Shown: piece after piece, positions 34,013 to 43,022 of the stretch
Layout of the letters: each line of letters starts with the position of its first letter
Numbering within the stretch: the first letter of the stretch is position 1
Assembly (NCBI GenBank): GCA_900542035.1
Contig: UQMJ01000012.1
Location: forward strand, 1 to 64,000
Direction: 5' to 3'
Source of the DNA: an uncultured Clostridium sp.
GTDB lineage: Bacteria > Bacillota > Clostridia > Lachnospirales > Lachnospiraceae
Length of the DNA stretch: 64,000 nt
Notes under the pieces: generated by a model
Told to the model about the DNA's origin: nothing
What the model saw: the letters and a program-made list of their open reading frames with translations, nothing else
Database searches by the model: none
Program-made: the position numbers and the translations under genes

Positions 34013-35001
34013 TCTACTTTCCCCCTTAGCAGCTGCCGTACATAATCTCCCAATTCTCCCCACATCAGGTGTTCCAAATAGTTTTCATTCCGGATTACGT
34101 AATTTTGCGAAGGCAGTTTTAATTTTTGGATCTTTTCCTTCAGTTTCTTTCTTCCAGATGCCTCCAGATATTCTTCAAAAACCTCTACCTTCAGCATCGA
34201 AATACCGTCTTCCCGAATCGGCATATATATCGTTTCACATACATCCAAAATATCTGCCGCCAGTCTTCCATACTGCCCAATGTCTACAATCATGCAATCA
34301 TATACCCCTTCTCCTGCCACACATTCTAAAAACTCTGCCACCTGACCGGAACTCATCTTCGCCAAATCTTCCGGATACCTGGCTGGCGCAATATAATCCA
34401 AAGTCCCCCATGTGTAAACCATTGTTGCCATTTTTACCCAGTTGTACAATCCCTGCTGATAGTAATAAAAGGCATCCGATAAATCTCCCTTAAAGCTTTC
34501 CGGCATTAACTTTGAAAGATAGGAACAGTCTTCTAAATTTAAGTACAAGACCTTTTGTTCTTTTGACAAAATCTGCCCCATTGCCAGGCAAAAAGATGTC
34601 TTTAAACACCGATTTACCGGCGAATACACCCCTATCAGGCTGCTTGGTTTTCCAATCGGAGTAAATTCCTGTTCCGTTCCTACCTGATAGCAGGCCATTA
34701 CCTCCCTTAAAATCCCGTCTGCAGACTGATATTTATAAATGTTTGGAAATTCCTCTGCCTCCACAAACTCTCCGTTTGTCAGTACAAAAACCTGTCTGGC
34801 CGGCAAATCTCGAACCACATCTACTGCATCTGCATCGACCAACAGAATCTCTACTGGGTTCTCATCCATATAAGCCTTCAGCCGCTCCACAGACGTAAAC
34901 GCAATAATCGTAAATGGGACTTTTTCCTTCTGATTTGCCACTTTTGCAAAACGATCTGCATAAAATGGGTCCAGATCATAAACCGCAATGACACGTTTCA
35001 T
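33997..35001 (-). CDS. TadZ/CpaE-like MinD-family localisation protein
   Basis: A 334-aa protein with an N-terminal receiver-like domain (about 1-95; ILLVDADAV) and a C-terminal MinD/ParA-like domain. The P-loop is deviant: GVYSPVNRCLKTSFCLAMG (about 123-141) in place of the usual KGGxGKT, as in other atypical TadZ proteins. Such proteins place the Tad machine in the cell. It is the second gene of the operon, after a prepilin peptidase and before cpaF. ATG 35001 is preceded by AGGGAG. Confidence 0.75.
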   Translation of the reverse strand: MKRVIAVYDLDPFYADRFAKVANQKEKVPFTIIAFTSVERLKAYMDENPVEILLVDADAVDVVRDLPARQVFVLTNGEFVEAEEFPNIYKYQSADGILREVMACYQVGTEQEFTPIGKPSSLIGVYSPVNRCLKTSFCLAMGQILSKEQKVLYLNLEDCSYLSKLMPESFKGDLSDAFYYYQQGLYNWVKMATMVYTWGTLDYIAPARYPEDLAKMSSGQVAEFLECVAGEGVYDCMIVDIGQYGRLAADILDVCETIYMPIREDGISMLKVEVFEEYLEASGRKKLKEKIQKLKLPSQNYVIRNENYLEHLMWGELGDYVRQLLRGKVEWGQA

Positions 35002-35028
35002 AGCTCTTCTCCCTAATTTTGTTCTTCT

Positions 35029-35565
35029 TTACCAGTTCAAAAGAATCTTCAGGAAAAAACCAGCCAGAAAGCATACCGCCAAAGGAATGACCGCCTGTTT
35101 TCCATCTCTCTCCTCTTGAAAATATGGTATTCTTTTTTGTTCTTGAATGCTTTGCCTAAACCAGGCAGATAAGTAAGAAAGACGCTGTCCGGTCTGCTGA
35201 TAAATGAACAGCTTTCCCAATGACCATACAGCTCCGATAATGAATCCTGTACCGATAACCTGAACTCCTCTGCTAATTCCCAGGTATCCGCACATAAGCG
35301 ACATAAGCTTGCAGTCTCCTGCACCTATGAACCGAAAATAAAATAGAATGCTTGTAATTACTGCTGCCAATAAAGCGTTTCCCAAAAATTGGAACAGTTC
35401 TGCCCCTCCCGTCTTAAAAAACGGGAATAGAATTTGTACCAACCAAAACCCCAGCCACCAGTTTGGAATTCTGTGTGTCCAAAAATCCCAGGCTGCCGCT
35501 CCTGCCAGCATAGTTCCTGATGCTAAAATAAAATAGTCCCTTTTAATCCCCTCTTTTCTGGCCAT
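35029..35565 (-). CDS. Prepilin peptidase, A24 family (first copy in the locus)
   Basis: A 178-aa polytopic membrane protein with the two catalytic Asp motifs of A24 peptidases: AAWDFWTHRIPNWW and GAGDCKLMSL. It starts the Tad operon. The ATG at 35565 has a modest AGG-type site; the open frame extends to 35661 but without a ribosome binding site. It differs in sequence and length from the other A24 peptidase (27117-27596), so the two are not a recent duplication and may cut different substrates. Confidence 0.82.
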   Translation of the reverse strand: MARKEGIKRDYFILASGTMLAGAAAWDFWTHRIPNWWLGFWLVQILFPFFKTGGAELFQFLGNALLAAVITSILFYFRFIGAGDCKLMSLMCGYLGISRGVQVIGTGFIIGAVWSLGKLFIYQQTGQRLSYLSAWFRQSIQEQKRIPYFQEERDGKQAVIPLAVCFLAGFFLKILLNW

Positions 35566-35775
35566 GCCGTTATTACCTGTTAATTTCACTGCTTGTCTGA
35601 AAACTTGCCTGATAAAGGCGAAACCGCTTTTGAACGGTAAAAGATAAGTACCATACGCCATGAATTTTGCGAATGCTTTTGGCGTTTTGAGATGGTAACG
35701 CTTATTATGCTCCTAAAAATCTGTTTTGTCAAGCCTTATTTCAAAATATTTTTTGTTCACTTTGTACACTTTTCA

Positions 35776-35804
35776 TTGACTATCCACATCCTTGGTGGTA
35801 AAAT
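35776..35804 (+). promoter_or_regulatory. arsR-family gene promoter
   Basis: TTGACT (35776-35781), 17 bp, TAAAAT (35799-35804), 39 bp before the TTG start. Confidence 0.7.
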
Positions 35805-35843
35805 GTACTTAGTTTATTTTTTTAAACCAAAGGAGGACGTACC

Positions 35844-36206
35844 TTGTCTGAAAACCAGGATTTGAAAAGCCAGTTCCATAATTGTATGCCTCTTTTTATT
35901 GCTCTGGGGGATGAAGTCCGCCTGGGTATTGTAGAAGCGCTCTCTGCCGCTTCTTATCCCAATCAAAAGGGGTTAAATGTCAACGAAATCACTAAAAAAA
36001 CCAATCTGTCCCGTCCCGCTGTCTCCCACCATTTAAAAATTTTAAAAGATGCAGGTATGGTCAATTCCCGTCAGGAAGGTACTGCTAACTATTATTACCT
36101 TACCATTGAGGATACCACCAGACAGCTCATGGATTTTGGTCAGATGCTTCAGCGGATTCTTCTTTATCAGCGCAGCATCCCCCACCACCCTCCGACAGAT
36201 GAATAA
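35844..36206 (+). CDS. ArsR family transcriptional regulator
   Basis: A 120-aa winged-helix regulator: LGIVEALSAA, then VNEITKKTNLSRPAVSHHLKILKDAGMV (recognition helix, about residues 50-75) and the wing RQEGTANYYYL. The metal-binding ELCVCDL-type box is absent, so it is probably not a metal sensor. Start is TTG 35844 after AAAGGAGG. It is divergent from the Tad operon by about 280 bp and followed by the DUF2508 and glycogen genes; the target is unknown. Confidence 0.88.
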   Translation: MSENQDLKSQFHNCMPLFIALGDEVRLGIVEALSAASYPNQKGLNVNEITKKTNLSRPAVSHHLKILKDAGMVNSRQEGTANYYYLTIEDTTRQLMDFGQMLQRILLYQRSIPHHPPTDE

Positions 36207-36258
36207 TTTTCCAGATTCCAGACATACTACTCCCGAATACTGTAAGGGAGATGATACC

Positions 36259-36483
36259 ATGATTGGAACACGAAAAAAAATCTGGCCCCGTTCTTCTGAA
36301 GCGAATAGGCTGCGGCTGGAAATTGAGCGCAGCAAAGAGGCCATTCAGGCTGCACAAAATCATTTTGAGCAAGTAGTAGATCCAACGCTCATTGATTGTT
36401 ATATTTATGAACTAAATGCCGCCCAGTTACGCTATCAGTTCCTGTTAAGGCGCTTCAAAAATCAGGAACGTTTGATTTTATAA
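36259..36483 (+). CDS. DUF2508 (YaaL-like) small protein
   Basis: A 74-aa helical protein (IGTRKKIWPRSSEANRLRLE at the start, then ALQ/Glu-rich helices and a RFKNQERLIL end) resembling the YaaL/DUF2508 family of Firmicutes, of unknown function. ATG 36259 follows GGGAG at 8 nt. In other genomes it lies near recR; here it stands between a regulator and a GH13 gene, 34 bp from the latter. Confidence 0.65.
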   Translation: MIGTRKKIWPRSSEANRLRLEIERSKEAIQAAQNHFEQVVDPTLIDCYIYELNAAQLRYQFLLRRFKNQERLIL

Positions 36484-36517
36484 GCTGAGCCGCATAATTA
36501 TTAGGAGGATTTGTCCC

Positions 36518-37852
36518 ATGAGTACCTGGTATGACACCTGCGTATTTTATCATATGTATCCGTTAGGAATGACTGGATCGCCAAAAGAAAACCACGATGC
36601 TCAAACGGTGCACCGTTTTAATGAGCTGATTCAATGGATTCCCCATATCCGCAGTCTGAACTGTACGGGAATTTATATTGGTCCGCTGTTTGAATCCAGT
36701 TCCCACGGCTACGATACACGGGATTACAAACAGGTAGACCGCCGTTTAGGCAGCAATGAAGATTTTAAAAAATTTGTACAGATTTGCCATGATGCTGGTA
36801 TTCGGGTTGTAGTCGACGGCGTTTTCAATCATACCGGAAGAGAATTTTTTGCCTTTCGGGATATTCAGGAGAAAAAATGGGATTCTCCATATAAAGACTG
36901 GTATAAAGGCGTCAATTTTAGCTATTCCAGTCCGATGGGCGATCCATTCAGCTATGAGTCCTGGCAGGGACATTCTATCTTACCTGTCTTAAATCTGTTT
37001 AATCCAGATGTAAAATCTTACCTGCTGGAAGTAGTTCAGTTCTGGGCCGATGAATTTGATATTGACGGAATCCGGTTAGACTGTGCCAACGTCCTGGATT
37101 TTGGTTTTATGCAGGAACTCCGCCAATATACCGAGCAGATGAAAAAGGATTTCTGGCTCATGGGAGAAGTTATCCATGGAGAATATTCCCGTTGGGTAAA
37201 TAGTCAGATGCTCCATTCTGTCACAAATTACGAACTGCATAAAAGCATTTATTCCGGATTCAACGATCACAATTTCTTCGAGATTGCTCACAATGTACGG
37301 CGTCTGGAATCGGTTGGACGAGACCTGTATACCTTTGTCGATAACCATGACGAAGACCGGATTGCCAGCAAGCTGCGCAATCCCGATCATCTGTTTCCGG
37401 TCTATCTGAGCCTGTTTACCCTTCCTGGTATTCCGTCTGTTTACTACGGAAGCGAATGGGGGATTTCAGGCCGGCGGAGCAACTGGAGCGATGATGAACT
37501 GCGCCCTGCTATTTCCATTTCCCAGGCTGGCACTCTCCATTGTAAGCTGACGGATCAGATTGCTTTACTGGCCAAAATCCATTGTGAAGAGGAAGCCCTA
37601 CATCATGGCCGTTATGAAGAACTGTTTTTAACGAACCGGCAGTATGCCTATGCCCGTCACGGCCAGAGTTCCATGCTAATTACGATTCTCAATAATGATG
37701 AGCAGGAAGCAGTTGTCACTGTACCTATCCCGAATCATGCCGAACAAGCTTGCGATATGTTCTCAGGCGCTGTGATTCCGGTTATAGATAATAAATTTAC
37801 CATTTCTTTAAAGCCCTGCAGCGGCACTATTCTAAAGATAACTACGGAATAA
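36518..37852 (+). CDS. GH13 alpha-amylase family glycosidase
   Basis: A 444-aa single TIM-barrel enzyme with a short C-terminal beta domain. The catalytic triad is in place: D188 nucleophile in DGIRLDCAN, E217 acid/base in LMGEV, and D278 in FVDNHDED; conserved region I is VVVDGVFNHTG. It lacks the N-terminal domain of neopullulanase or cyclomaltodextrinase and has no signal peptide, so it should act inside the cell on maltodextrin or glycogen-derived chains. It lies 21 bp before glgB, with AGGAGG before the ATG, so a glycogen/maltodextrin role is likely. Exact specificity (alpha-1,4 against alpha-1,6) cannot be read. Confidence 0.88.
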   Translation: MSTWYDTCVFYHMYPLGMTGSPKENHDAQTVHRFNELIQWIPHIRSLNCTGIYIGPLFESSSHGYDTRDYKQVDRRLGSNEDFKKFVQICHDAGIRVVVDGVFNHTGREFFAFRDIQEKKWDSPYKDWYKGVNFSYSSPMGDPFSYESWQGHSILPVLNLFNPDVKSYLLEVVQFWADEFDIDGIRLDCANVLDFGFMQELRQYTEQMKKDFWLMGEVIHGEYSRWVNSQMLHSVTNYELHKSIYSGFNDHNFFEIAHNVRRLESVGRDLYTFVDNHDEDRIASKLRNPDHLFPVYLSLFTLPGIPSVYYGSEWGISGRRSNWSDDELRPAISISQAGTLHCKLTDQIALLAKIHCEEEALHHGRYEELFLTNRQYAYARHGQSSMLITILNNDEQEAVVTVPIPNHAEQACDMFSGAVIPVIDNKFTISLKPCSGTILKITTE

Positions 37853-37873
37853 AAATTGGAGGAAAAATTTATT

Positions 37874-39784
37874 ATGCCACGAAAAGCGAATAAAACAGTT
37901 GGAACAGGATTTATCACAGAAGTCGACCGGTATCTTTTCGGCCAGGGAACTCACTATGAAATTTATGAGAAACTGGGCGCACACCCCAAAACCTATAAAA
38001 ACCAGGATGGTATGTATTTTGCCGTATGGGCTCCCCATGCTGCCCAGGTCAGCCTTGTCGGAGATTTTAACGGCTGGAATCCGGATGCAAATCCCATGTC
38101 TGTTCTGGCAGATTCCGGTATCTGGGAAATTTTTATTCCAGGTATGAGCGTAGGCGAATTGTATAAATATGCAATTACTACGACCTCTGGCAAAATTCTG
38201 TTTAAAGCAGACCCTTACGCGTTCAGTGCAGAATACCGTCCTGGAACCGCATCGGTTACTGCTGACATTAACAATTTTAAATGGAGCGATGAAAAATGGA
38301 TGACTGCCCGTTCTTCTATGGTTCCGGAAGAAGCGCCTCTCAGCATTTATGAAGTTCACCTTGGATCCTGGAGAAAGAAAAACCGTCCGGAAAAAGACGG
38401 ATATTATACATATAAAGAGGCTGCCCAGGAATTAGCTGCCTATGTAAAAGAAATGGGATATACCCATGTGGAATTGATGGGCATTGCCGAGCATCCATTC
38501 GACGGTTCCTGGGGCTATCAGGTTACCGGTTACTTTGCTCCCACTTCCAGATATGGCCTTCCCAAAGATTTTATGTATTTCGTCAACTATCTGCACAAAC
38601 AGGGCATTGGCGTTATTTTAGACTGGGTTCCCGCCCATTTCCCAAAAGATGCTCATGGATTAGCTGATTTTGACGGCCAGCCGCTCTATGAATACGCAGA
38701 TCCCAGGAAAGGAGAACACCCTGACTGGGGTACAAAAGTATTTGATTATGAAAAAAACGAAGTCAAAAATTTTCTTATTGCCAATGCAATTTACTGGATC
38801 GAAAAATTCCATGTAGACGGACTCCGAGTGGACGCCGTTGCTTCTATGCTTTATCTGGACTATGGCCGCAAAGACGGGGAATGGGTTCCAAACAAATACG
38901 GCGGCAATCAGAATCTGGAAGCAATTGAATTCTTTAAGCATTTAAACAGCATTCTGTCAGGGCGGGGAAATGGCGCTATCGTCATTGCAGAAGAATCTAC
39001 TGCCTGGCCCAATGTAACCCGCAGACCCGAAGAAAATGGATTAGGCTTTACCTTCAAGTGGAATATGGGGTGGATGCATGATTTCCTGGAATATATGAAG
39101 TTAGATCCTTATTTCCGCAAATATAATCACAATAAAATGACCTTTGGACTGACCTACTTTACCAGTGAAAACTTTATTCTGGTTCTGTCCCACGATGAAG
39201 TTGTCCATCTCAAGTGTTCTATGATTAATAAAATGCCTGGTCTATATGAAGATAAATTTGCCAATTTAAAAGCCGGATATACCTTTATGATGGGACATCC
39301 TGGCAAGAAACTGCTGTTTATGGGCCAGGAATTCGGTCAATGGCACGAATGGGACGAAAAAACAGCCCTGGATTGGCACCTTTTAGGGGAAGAAAAACAC
39401 CTTGAGCTCCAGTCTTATGTAAAAGATTTGCTCCATCTTTACCGCAAATATCCCGCCCTCTACCGTCTGGATAATGACTGGGATGGATTCCAGTGGATCA
39501 ACGCCAATGATGGGGATCGCAGCATTTTTAGCTTTATCCGTCGGGACAAAACTGGCAAAAAAAATCTTCTATTTATTATCAATTTTACTCCTGTATCCCG
39601 TCCGGACTACTGCATTGGCGTTCCGAAAAAAGGGAAATACACATTATTGCTGGACAATGAACACGGCCTGTTCCCTTCCTCTTCCGCTCCCAGCTATAAA
39701 TCTTCAGCCGGTGAATGCGATGGTCAGCCTTATTCTTTTTCCTATCCGCTGCCTCCTTATGGAACGGCTGTTTTCCGATTCTGA
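37874..39784 (+). CDS. glgB: 1,4-alpha-glucan branching enzyme
   Basis: A 636-aa GH13 enzyme that makes alpha-1,6 branches in glycogen. N-terminal CBM48 (about 35-130; VWAPHAAQVSLVGDFNGW) is followed by the catalytic barrel with SWGYQVTGYFAPTSRYG, D320 in DGLRVDAVASMLY, E373/E374 in IAEEST, and the LSHDEVVH block, all typical of GlgB. The extra long N-terminal domain of the E. coli enzyme is missing, as in many Firmicutes. Start is ATG 37874, preceded by GGAGG; a TTG at 37856 would lie in the ribosome binding site. It ends in a good terminator, so the unit is probably amylase-glgB. Confidence 0.96.
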   Translation: MPRKANKTVGTGFITEVDRYLFGQGTHYEIYEKLGAHPKTYKNQDGMYFAVWAPHAAQVSLVGDFNGWNPDANPMSVLADSGIWEIFIPGMSVGELYKYAITTTSGKILFKADPYAFSAEYRPGTASVTADINNFKWSDEKWMTARSSMVPEEAPLSIYEVHLGSWRKKNRPEKDGYYTYKEAAQELAAYVKEMGYTHVELMGIAEHPFDGSWGYQVTGYFAPTSRYGLPKDFMYFVNYLHKQGIGVILDWVPAHFPKDAHGLADFDGQPLYEYADPRKGEHPDWGTKVFDYEKNEVKNFLIANAIYWIEKFHVDGLRVDAVASMLYLDYGRKDGEWVPNKYGGNQNLEAIEFFKHLNSILSGRGNGAIVIAEESTAWPNVTRRPEENGLGFTFKWNMGWMHDFLEYMKLDPYFRKYNHNKMTFGLTYFTSENFILVLSHDEVVHLKCSMINKMPGLYEDKFANLKAGYTFMMGHPGKKLLFMGQEFGQWHEWDEKTALDWHLLGEEKHLELQSYVKDLLHLYRKYPALYRLDNDWDGFQWINANDGDRSIFSFIRRDKTGKKNLLFIINFTPVSRPDYCIGVPKKGKYTLLLDNEHGLFPSSSAPSYKSSAGECDGQPYSFSYPLPPYGTAVFRF

Positions 39785-39798
39785 TGCGTTCTTTTTAC

Positions 39799-39850
39799 AG
39801 GCTGCTGCAAAATTATTTCTGCTGCGCAGCAGCCTTTCTTATTCTTTTTT
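39799..39850 (+). terminator. glgB terminator
   Basis: Perfect 10-bp stem AGGCTGCTGC (39799-39808) / GCAGCAGCCT (39826-39835), then a T-rich tract. Confidence 0.82.
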
Positions 39851-39936
39851 CCTTTCCAAATGTAAGGAAAAAGTAATGTACTTTTCTGCTGTCCCCGTTG
39901 TATAATGAAGTTAACAATTTTTAAGGAGGGACAACT

Positions 39937-40632
39937 ATGCCCAGTATTCTAGTTTGTGATGATGACAAACAAATTGTAGATGCGATAGATATTTATCTCA
40001 CTGGTGAAGGATTTCAGGTAATAAAAGCGTACGACGGCGCAGAGGCTCTGGAATTATTAGAACAATCCCCTGTTGATTTGATGATCCTGGATGTAATGAT
40101 GCCTGGTCTGGATGGAATCCGTACTACCTTGAAGGTAAGGGAAACCAGCAGCATTCCTATCATTATCTTATCTGCCAAATCAGAAGATGCGGATAAAATT
40201 TTAGGCCTTAACATCGGCGCCGACGACTATCTGACCAAACCATTTAATCCATTGGAGCTGGTCGCCAGGGTAAAGTCCCAACTTCGCCGTTATACCCAGC
40301 TTGGCAATGTCTCCCAGCAGAATCAAGGACAAATCTACCGCTGTGGAGGTCTCCAGATTAATGATGACAATAAAGAAGTAACCGTAGACGGGGAATCTAT
40401 TAAATTAACTCCTATTGAATACAATATACTTCTTTTATTGGTCAAAAACGCCGGAAAGGTCTTCTCTATTGACGAAATTTATCAGCAAATCTGGAATGAA
40501 GAAGCTATCGGAGCAGATAACACTGTGGCCGTACATATCCGTCATATCCGCGAAAAAATTGAGATCAATCCCAGAGACCCCCGCTATCTGAAAGTTGTCT
40601 GGGGAGTTGGCTATAAAATCGAAAAGCAGTAA
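39937..40632 (+). CDS. OmpR/PhoB-type response regulator
   Basis: A 231-aa two-domain regulator: receiver domain with acidic pocket C-D-D-D (8-10), phosphoacceptor D52 in MILDVMMPG and K in LTKPFNP, then a winged-helix DNA-binding domain (about 130-231) ending DPRYLKVVWGVGYKI. AAGGAGG precedes the ATG. TATAAT at 39901-39906 may be the -10 box. It is followed 15 bp later by its sensor kinase. Signal and target genes are unknown. Confidence 0.93.
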   Translation: MPSILVCDDDKQIVDAIDIYLTGEGFQVIKAYDGAEALELLEQSPVDLMILDVMMPGLDGIRTTLKVRETSSIPIIILSAKSEDADKILGLNIGADDYLTKPFNPLELVARVKSQLRRYTQLGNVSQQNQGQIYRCGGLQINDDNKEVTVDGESIKLTPIEYNILLLLVKNAGKVFSIDEIYQQIWNEEAIGADNTVAVHIRHIREKIEINPRDPRYLKVVWGVGYKIEKQ

Positions 40633-40647
40633 GGACGGGTGTTTGTT

Positions 40648-42942
40648 ATGAAAACAATTTCTACCAACAGCAGGCGTATTCTGATTACATTTGTACACTT
40701 CCTGTTTTTCGTACTTACCCTGGCCGGCCTCTGTCTGCTCTATGCAAACTCAGATTATGGACAGGGAATCCGGTGGATCCGCCGTTCTTCTTATGCCGAT
40801 ACCCACGCATTCACTTCCCAGTTTGAATATGATGTGAATCAGATATTTGAGTATGCAAAGTACCGGCAGGTATTTGAAACCAATGGCCGTCCGGATATGT
40901 CTAAAGTTATTGTAACTGTCAGCGATGGAAATCCTGACAATGAACAGGATTATACTATAAGTGAAATCATCGACTATGCCAAGACGCATGGATATGCCCT
41001 TAACCAGAATTGGGAAATTGTAGATATTCCTATTTCTGAAGAGGAAATGGAAGAGGAACCGCTTTTATATGTAACCCAGAAAACCTATGAACCGGACGCG
41101 GAATATTCTGAACCCATGGATGCATATATGACGCTGTCTGATATATCCTATGAGGTTTTGTCCCACTTAGGCGCTTACTCTTATGTCCGTTATAATCTGA
41201 TAGAAGGAAACAGCAACTTTCATTTTCTTTTATCCTATTGGGAAGACAATTCCAAGCCTCTTCTGTTTTCCAATACAGATATGACGGTTGACGAATTCCG
41301 TCAATGCGACCGGTACGCCGTCTTCTCTACAGATACCCTGACTGGTCAGTCTAATCTGCCAGAAGAGCCGCTCTACATCTCTTCAATGCTGGAAAAATAC
41401 TCTCCTTTTATAGACGGAAATGGGATTTTTCTTGCTGCAGTTGATACTTCCTACAGCCATAACGATGCTTATGCCATAGGAAACCAGAAGTTTTTAGAAA
41501 CCCAGCAAGGGTATTCTGCAGGTTTAGCTTCTCTATTTACCGGCTTTGCAGGCTGCTTAATTACCTTTGTCTACCTGGCTTACCATACCGGATGGAAAAC
41601 CACTGGACATTCTGAACGGTATTTTTTCAAATATGATTTCTTTCCCGTAGAAATCAACATTTTCCTGGCTCTTGTTATGATTATCGCTGGACTTTATCTC
41701 TGCAATAACCTTGGGCTTGCTATTTTGGATTTGATTTTTTCCGATTACGCACTTATTTTCATGGGGCACATTATCGATGGCGCTGTCATTTATGTTGTCT
41801 GCTTTATACTGGCATTCAGTATAATCCGGCAATACAAAGCAAACATCTTGTGGAAAAATTCTCTTATGAGAAAATTTTCCCAGGATATGTTCGATTATTT
41901 TTCCAAACAGCGTTTTTCTATTTCGCTGATATACTATTATACCGGATTCCTGGCCGTTAATCTGGGATTTGCTTTTGCGGTTCTTTCTCTATTTTACAAT
42001 CTGAATGATTTAAGCCACAAACTGCTCCTGCTTCTTCTGGTAATTCTATGGATATCAGGAAACCTGTGGGTTTTCCAACGACTTTACAAAAAGGCCCTGC
42101 AGCAGGACAAACTGAATGAAGCAATTTCCAATATCTCCGGAGGCGACACCCGTTACTGCGTTGATTTAACCCAGTTCAGCGGGCGGGAACGTTCTATTGC
42201 CGAACACATCAACAGCATCGGAAGCGGCTTAGATACTGCTATTCAGGAGCGTGTAAAAAGCGAACGCATGAAGACAGACTTAATTACCAACGTCTCCCAT
42301 GACTTAAAAACGCCCCTTACTTCAATTATCAACTATGTAGATTTAATCAAACGGGAAAATATCCAGAATCCTAAAGTCCAGGAATATCTGGAGGTCCTGG
42401 AACAAAAATCCCAGCGTCTGAAAACTTTAACGGAAGACCTGGTTGAGGCGTCAAAAGCCAGTTCCGGAAACTTAAAGCTGGAAATGGCTGACATTGATTT
42501 TGTTGAACTGGTTCAGCAGACAAACGGCGAATTTGAAGAAAAATTTGCCCTCCGTTCCCTGGATCTTATCAGCAATCTTCCGGAAGAAGCCATTATCATC
42601 GAGGCAGATGGCGGCCAGTTGTGGCGTGTACTGGAAAACCTTTACAACAACACGTTTAAATATGCTATGGAGCACAGCCGCGTCTATGTCGATATGGTTC
42701 GCGAGAAAAACCAGGTGCTGTTTACCATTAAAAACATTTCAGATCATCCGTTAAACATTACTGGAAGCGAGCTGACCGAACGGTTTGTACGCGGAGACGT
42801 CTCTCGGACTACCGAAGGCAGCGGCCTTGGCCTCTCCATTGCCCAAAGCCTTACCAGGCTTCAGAATGGTTCTTTTGACATTATTATCGACGGCGACTTA
42901 TTTAAGGCCTGCCTGCGCTTCCCAGTCAAATCTGTTTGCTAA
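40648..42942 (+). CDS. Membrane sensor histidine kinase
   Basis: A 764-aa kinase. An N-terminal membrane helix (about 8-30) and an external domain of about 240 residues are followed by five to six more helices (about 290-475), a HAMP-like linker, a dimerisation domain with H551 in NVSHDLKTPLTSI, and an ATPase domain with ENLYNNTFKYA (N box) and GSGLGLSIA (G box). It phosphorylates the upstream regulator. The seven-helix membrane part is larger than in most kinases and might itself be the sensor. ATG 40648 is taken; a GTG three codons earlier is possible. Confidence 0.92.
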   Translation: MKTISTNSRRILITFVHFLFFVLTLAGLCLLYANSDYGQGIRWIRRSSYADTHAFTSQFEYDVNQIFEYAKYRQVFETNGRPDMSKVIVTVSDGNPDNEQDYTISEIIDYAKTHGYALNQNWEIVDIPISEEEMEEEPLLYVTQKTYEPDAEYSEPMDAYMTLSDISYEVLSHLGAYSYVRYNLIEGNSNFHFLLSYWEDNSKPLLFSNTDMTVDEFRQCDRYAVFSTDTLTGQSNLPEEPLYISSMLEKYSPFIDGNGIFLAAVDTSYSHNDAYAIGNQKFLETQQGYSAGLASLFTGFAGCLITFVYLAYHTGWKTTGHSERYFFKYDFFPVEINIFLALVMIIAGLYLCNNLGLAILDLIFSDYALIFMGHIIDGAVIYVVCFILAFSIIRQYKANILWKNSLMRKFSQDMFDYFSKQRFSISLIYYYTGFLAVNLGFAFAVLSLFYNLNDLSHKLLLLLLVILWISGNLWVFQRLYKKALQQDKLNEAISNISGGDTRYCVDLTQFSGRERSIAEHINSIGSGLDTAIQERVKSERMKTDLITNVSHDLKTPLTSIINYVDLIKRENIQNPKVQEYLEVLEQKSQRLKTLTEDLVEASKASSGNLKLEMADIDFVELVQQTNGEFEEKFALRSLDLISNLPEEAIIIEADGGQLWRVLENLYNNTFKYAMEHSRVYVDMVREKNQVLFTIKNISDHPLNITGSELTERFVRGDVSRTTEGSGLGLSIAQSLTRLQNGSFDIIIDGDLFKACLRFPVKSVC

Positions 42943-42946
42943 TTGA

Positions 42947-42997
42947 GAAAAGGATTCTCTTCTCTGCATCTGCAGGAAAAGAATCCTTTTCTTTTTC
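42947..42997 (+). terminator. Terminator of the two-component operon
   Basis: Perfect 12-bp stem GAAAAGGATTCT (42947-42958) / AGAATCCTTTTC followed by TTTTT. It also separates the convergent NlpC/P60 gene. Confidence 0.88.
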
Positions 42998-43022
42998 ATT
43001 TCCTATTTAATATTTTATAACT

